This document shows positions 60,607-64,000 of a stretch of DNA of 64,000 bases, in pieces (the first letter of the stretch is position 1; each line of letters starts with the position of its first letter). Source of the DNA: Streptosporangiaceae bacterium (GTDB lineage Bacteria > Actinomycetota > Actinomycetes > Streptosporangiales > Streptosporangiaceae). The notes beneath the pieces were generated by a model, which was not told the origin of the DNA, ran no database searches, and was given only the letters and a program-made list of their open reading frames with translations. The translations under genes were made by a program, and so were the position numbers. The DNA lies in contig JAFAZE010000075.1 of assembly GCA_019239975.1 (NCBI GenBank), positions 1 to 64,000 on the forward strand. Reading direction: 5' to 3'.

Positions 60607-61891
60607 CCGGTATTTTCAGCCCGAGATCGAGACGATGCCGCGCGCTGGGCTGACCAAGCTGCAGACCGAGCGGATCCTGGAGCTCGTGCCCTACGCGTAC
60701 GAGCGCTCGCCGTTCTACCGGGAGATGTGGGATGCGGCGGGAGTCCGCCCCGCGGACATCCGCAACCTGGACGACTTCACGCAGCGCATCCCGACCATCA
60801 CCCGTGACGACATACGGGCGTTCCGGGCGCGGACCGGCGATCCGTTCGGTGGCCTGCTGTGCGTCGAGCCCGCCGAGCTGACCTCGATCACCTCCAGCTC
60901 GGGCACCACGAACGATCCGGAGTTTTTCCCGGAGATGTGGGACGCCCAGCCGCCGCTGCCGCTGGCCTCAGCCCGCGACCTGTGGGAACTCGGCCTCCGG
61001 CCCGGTGACCGGGTGCTGACGCCCGCGGGCAGCTTCCGCGGCTTCTTCGACGGGCTCTACCAGATGCTAGGCCTCATCCCCCTCTACGTGGACACCTGGA
61101 TGGGGAACTGGGCCGAGGTTCTCGACGCCATCCGCGAGCACCGCCCGGCTTACGTTCAGCTCCTCGGGCCGATCATCATCGAGCTGGAACGGCTGGCGGC
61201 CAGGCATGACCTGCGCGAGCTGTTCTCCTGCTTCAAGGGGGCCAGCTTCGCCGGGCAGCCGCTCGCGCCGCGCCAGGCGCGGATGGTGCGCGAGCAGTGG
61301 GGGCTCGAGCTGTTCGTCTACACGAGCGCTGGCGACACGGGCACGGCCTGGGAATGCCGCGAGCACGACGGCTACCACCTGTGGGAGGACATGGTCTTCG
61401 CCGAACACCTGGCGACCGACGGGCAGCACCTGGTTCCCGGTGGTGACGTGGGAGAACTGGTCGCGACCAGCCTGGACGACGATGCGGCGCCGCTGATCAG
61501 GTACCGCAGCGAGGACCTGGTGCGAATGACCAAGGGGCCGTGCGGCTGCGGGCGGACGCACTCCCGGATGTGGGTGGCCGGCCGCAAGGGCGACGAGACC
61601 GTCGTGCGCGGGCGGCCGGTGGTGATCGGCGACGTCTGGGCGGCTGTCGAGAGCATCCCGGAAACCGCCGACGGCTTGTTCCAGATCATCAGGCGTGGGC
61701 GGGAGGTCGACGAGCTGCGGATCAGGGTCGGCTATGAGCCGCCCGGCGACGTGGCCGGGCTGGCTGGACGGCTCGCCAACGCCATCGAGGAACGCGTCGG
61801 CGTCCTGCCTGAGATCCTGCTGGAGACCGTGGAGGAGATCCTCGCCCGCAGTTCCAGCGTGGCCAAGTTCCCGCGGGTGGTGGCTCGATGA
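60596..61891 (+). CDS. Phenylacetate-CoA ligase-like adenylate-forming enzyme (copy B)
   Basis: A 431-residue PaaK-type ligase strongly similar to copy A: RYFQPEIETMPRAGLTKLQTERILELVPYAYERSPFYREMW, phosphate loop SSSGTTNDPEFF (about residues 100-111), ECREHDGYHLWEDM, and PCGCGRTHSRMWVAGRKGDE (about 314-333). Two GTG codons (60590, 60596) could start it; the second gives the same length and same MP-D/G-DR opening as copy A and has GGGAG upstream. It overlaps the hydrolase gene and, by ATGA, its own companion gene. Confidence 0.87.
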   Translation: MPGDRYFQPEIETMPRAGLTKLQTERILELVPYAYERSPFYREMWDAAGVRPADIRNLDDFTQRIPTITRDDIRAFRARTGDPFGGLLCVEPAELTSITSSSGTTNDPEFFPEMWDAQPPLPLASARDLWELGLRPGDRVLTPAGSFRGFFDGLYQMLGLIPLYVDTWMGNWAEVLDAIREHRPAYVQLLGPIIIELERLAARHDLRELFSCFKGASFAGQPLAPRQARMVREQWGLELFVYTSAGDTGTAWECREHDGYHLWEDMVFAEHLATDGQHLVPGGDVGELVATSLDDDAAPLIRYRSEDLVRMTKGPCGCGRTHSRMWVAGRKGDETVVRGRPVVIGDVWAAVESIPETADGLFQIIRRGREVDELRIRVGYEPPGDVAGLAGRLANAIEERVGVLPEILLETVEEILARSSSVAKFPRVVAR

Positions 61892-62589
61892 CGAGGGCTT
61901 CCATGGCGGCCGAGGCGACGGCGCTGCCGCGTGCGCTCATCGCGGGCATCGGCCGGTTCCACGTTGAGGAGAGGGTCACGGAATTCCCGATCGGATGGGA
62001 AGAAACTGACCGGGACGCCGTGTGGGCCGGGCGCCAGCTGGCCCGCTGGGGCGTGGACCGGGGGTCGTACGTGCTGGTCACGGCGGCGGTCTGGCAGGGG
62101 CCGTGGGTCTCCCCGGTGCTGCGAGCTGTCCGCCTGGCCGGCGCCACCTTCGGCATGGCAGACACGTTCGGCTGGGACGCGCGGCGGACCGCGACGTTCG
62201 CGAGCAGGCTCCCGCTCTCGATGATTTTCGGGCTGGGGGCTGCGACGGCGGAAGCCCTCAGCGATTCCGGGCAGCTCGCGGACCTGTTCGGCGGCGTGCC
62301 CGCGATCCTCGCCCATCCCGGCGCCCACCCGGTCCTGGCCGGCAGTGGGCTGCACCCGGGCCTGGTCGCGTTCCTCGGCCCGGCGCTCGCCGTGGAGTGC
62401 CCGCAGCGGGCCGGCGCGCACGTCAACGCGGCCGAATGGCTGGTGCAAGAGTCCGCGGGCGGCCTGTGTATCTCCGTCGTCGGGCCGCGCGCGTACCGCG
62501 CGCAGCGGGTGCCGCTCGGGTTGCCCGGCGGTGTCGTGACCGGCCCGTGCGAATGCGGCAGCATGGACCCGCGAGTACGGCTCGGCTGA
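61888..62589 (+). CDS. Unrecognised companion of a PaaK-like ligase (copy B)
   Basis: A 233-residue homologue of the protein at 56509-57219. Shared blocks include ARxL..WG, W..P...A.RLAGA.FG, RLPLSMIFGLG, LGPALAVECPQRAGAHVNAAEW and a C-terminal CECGSMDPRV. No known domain is evident; the strand-helix pattern looks Rossmann-like, perhaps derived from the N-terminal half of an adenylate-forming enzyme. ATG start overlaps the ligase stop (ATGA, 61888-61891), so ligase and companion should be made in equal amounts. Confidence 0.75.
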   Translation: MTRASMAAEATALPRALIAGIGRFHVEERVTEFPIGWEETDRDAVWAGRQLARWGVDRGSYVLVTAAVWQGPWVSPVLRAVRLAGATFGMADTFGWDARRTATFASRLPLSMIFGLGAATAEALSDSGQLADLFGGVPAILAHPGAHPVLAGSGLHPGLVAFLGPALAVECPQRAGAHVNAAEWLVQESAGGLCISVVGPRAYRAQRVPLGLPGGVVTGPCECGSMDPRVRLG

Positions 62590-62592
62590 ACG

Positions 62593-63060
62593 ATGGAGCA
62601 GGCCGAGCAGGAGTGGCGGCGGGAGTGGTTCTGTGAGCACTGGGCCCACGGCGTCCCGTTCAACAAGCACTGCGGCATCGAGGTGCGGCGGTGGGATGCC
62701 GAGACCGTCGAGCTGTTTCTGCCGTATTCAGTGGAGCTCAGTGCGCAGGCGGGGATCTTCCACGGCGGCGTGGTCTCGGCGCTGCTCGACACCGCCGCCT
62801 CGGGCGCGGTAATGGCAGGCCACGATTTCGCCAAGGGCAGCCGCCTGACCACGATCTCGCTGTCAGTGCAGTTCCTGACCGTGGCACCGGGCGAGGACCT
62901 GCGGGCGCTTGGCCGGTGCACGCGGCGCGGGCGCGGCGTTCACTTCGCGGAGGCGCAGGCCCGCGGCGCGGTATCGGGCAAGGTGGTGGCGACCGGCCAG
63001 GCCGCGGTCAGCATCTCCGGCGAGCGCCCGGGCGCGCCCTGGACCGCCCGCCGCCTGTGA
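62593..63060 (+). CDS. PaaI-like hot-dog thioesterase
   Basis: A 155-residue single hot-dog thioesterase. GIFHGGVVSALLDTAASGAVMAGHDF is the catalytic helix with the HGG motif; LTTISLSVQFLTVAPGEDLRALGRCTRRGRGVHFAEAQA completes the fold. It probably removes CoA from stalled aryl or acyl thioesters made by the ligase. It follows the companion gene by three bases and ends the operon. Confidence 0.88.
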   Translation: MEQAEQEWRREWFCEHWAHGVPFNKHCGIEVRRWDAETVELFLPYSVELSAQAGIFHGGVVSALLDTAASGAVMAGHDFAKGSRLTTISLSVQFLTVAPGEDLRALGRCTRRGRGVHFAEAQARGAVSGKVVATGQAAVSISGERPGAPWTARRL

Positions 63061-63165
63061 CGGGCGCGGCGCAGTGCCTCCTTACCCTGCCCGGACATCC
63101 AGGCGAGCGGGAATACGGCAACGACCTCGTCGCTGCTCGCGCGTCGCCACCGGCCATCTGCACCG

Positions 63166-63560
63166 GTGACGCTGGTCGTCGACGCCCCATGGTCGTCGCA
63201 TGGCTCACGGACAGTGGCATAGGCGGGCGCTGGGCGGAGTCGTTGCTGATGGGTGATTCGCTGGCGGCTCCGCATCTGATGCCGGTCGAGGCCGCGAATA
63301 TCTTGCGGAGGGCAGCGCTGGCCGGCGACATTTCGGCCGACGTGGCATCCCTCGCGCACGCTGACCTGCTAGACCTGCGAGTGGAGGTCTTTCCCTACCA
63401 GCCTTGTGCTGCGCGGGTATGGGAACTTCGGGAGAACGTGACGTGCTACGACGGCTGGTACGTCGCGGTCGCCGCGTTGCTGGATGCCCCGCTCGCAACA
63501 CTCGACGACCGCCTGGCGAACTCGGCAGGGCCTCGTTGTCAGTTCCTGCTGCCCCCAGAT
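63166..63560 (+). pseudogene. VapC-like PIN toxin, frameshifted and 3'-truncated
   Basis: A PIN-domain ribonuclease relic. The frame opens with GTG at 63166 as VTLVVDA, the first strand with its Asp; then one base is missing before ATG 63189, and VVAWLTDSGIGGRWAESLLMGDSLAAPHLMPVEAANILRRA continues in another frame. The other acidic residues are present (VEAAN, CYDGWYVAVAA, LATLDDRLA). After LLPP (about 63557) the native stop is lost and the frame runs on to 63926 through unrelated DNA. No partner antitoxin gene was recognised upstream. Confidence 0.7.
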
Positions 63561-63741
63561 GCAGCTCAGCCACCCGTACTGTCAGCGCCTCCACCTGCCC
63601 TGCCCTGGCCGGAGCGTCCTTCGCAGCCAGCTCCGCGTCCTTGGCCCCGATCACCGCACGCAGCCGGTCGTTCGCCGTCCGCAGCCCCGCCACCTGCGCA
63701 CGCAGGTCCTTCGGCGCGCCTTCCGGCGGCAGATCAGGCAC
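63556..63741 (-). mobile_element. IS66-type transposase N-terminal fragment
   Basis: The minus strand from GTG 63741 reads MPDLPPEGAPKDLRAQVAGLRTANDRLRAVIGAKDAEL and on to EALTVRVAEL, the coiled-coil opening of IS66-family transposases. The similarity stops near 63556, exactly where the VapC-like gene loses its own C-terminus. The rest of the transposase is absent. It appears to be the scar of an insertion followed by deletion. Confidence 0.5.
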
Positions 63742-63885
63742 ACGTCACCATGATCGGCAATCTTCCGCCACGGTCCAGCCGGCACGCCATGCGGCCCGGC
63801 ACTGGATCGCCCCGAGGCGATGGCCGGATGCCGATAGCACAGGCGTGGGCGGCGCCGCCGGGGCTGCGGGTGCGACGATGGTGGC

Positions 63886-64000
63886 GTGCGCTTCGGTGGG
63901 CGGGTCCGGCCAGCCGTCGCTTCTGACGCGGCGGAAGTCGCGCGGATCTACGTGGTCTCCTGGAACGCGGGCTTCGGGCACCTCATGGGAAGGCGGGAAC
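63886..64000 (+). CDS. GNAT N-acetyltransferase, partial
   Basis: The first 38 codons of a gene that runs off the window. VRPAVASDAAEVARIYVVSWNAGFGHLMGRRE is the typical first strand and helix of actinobacterial GNAT acetyltransferases. The GTG at 63886 is the likely start, though no strong ribosome site is visible. Its substrate cannot be told from this fragment. Confidence 0.6.
   Translation, partial: MRFGGRVRPAVASDAAEVARIYVVSWNAGFGHLMGRRE

Noticed and set aside
63745-63981. 78-codon minus-strand frame at the right edge
   Set aside because: It is antisense to the start of a plausible GNAT gene and has no recognisable features.
1-64000. CRISPR arrays, tRNA or rRNA genes
   Set aside because: No regularly spaced repeats, cloverleaf-like CCA ends or rRNA signature sequences were found by reading.

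Overview
High-GC actinobacterial DNA, probably a soil or mycelial actinomycete of the Streptosporangiales/Frankiales kind. The grounds are G+C-saturated third codon positions, frequent GTG and TTG starts, 4-base ATGA/GTGA gene overlaps, three luciferase-like (F420-type) oxidoreductases and many acyl-CoA enzymes. No rRNA, tRNA or CRISPR array was seen.

Almost the whole window is one large catabolic region built around CoA-thioester chemistry. Layout: an edge fragment of an iron-sulfur membrane reductase (1-195); a three-subunit molybdenum hydroxylase (206-3898); amidohydrolase, F420-type oxidoreductases, SDR and an aminoacylase-like hydrolase (4336-10314); a GNAT/acyl-CoA synthetase fusion (10168-12630); a minus-strand operon of acyl-CoA ligase, acyl-CoA dehydrogenase (ACAD), two MaoC-type proteins, thiolase and a ketosynthase-like/DUF35 fusion (12661-18867); divergent ACAD and SDR genes; an ACAD pair with a facing hydratase/MaoC operon (21051-24835); two GntR/FadR regulators (25294-27034); SDRs; a branched-chain-type ABC importer with a permease-permease-ATPase fusion (29419-34333); crotonases, a double hot-dog thioesterase and another ACAD (34311-38297); SnoaL, F420-type oxidoreductase and two SDRs (38460-41859); two DUF35/thiolase-fold modules with ACADs (41986-50342); more hydrolases (45168-53362); two small hypothetical genes; and two paralogous modules of a PaaK-like ligase plus an unrecognised companion protein (54870-62589). 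The right edge holds decayed mobile or toxin DNA and the start of a GNAT gene.

Read together, an ABC importer could supply a carboxylic or amide-linked substrate. Several adenylate-forming enzymes would activate it to CoA esters, three probable alpha/beta ACADs and two single ACADs would desaturate them, MaoC and crotonase enzymes hydrate, many SDRs oxidise, and thiolase or Ltp2-like aldolase/DUF35 pairs cleave. This resembles the logic of mycobacterial sterol side-chain degradation, but no sterol ring-opening genes are present, so the substrate is unknown.

The strongest non-coding signal is an AT-rich element, close to WAGTTAWAT, that recurs in the promoter regions of most operons and nearly always points the way the gene is read. 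It suggests one shared promoter class or regulon.
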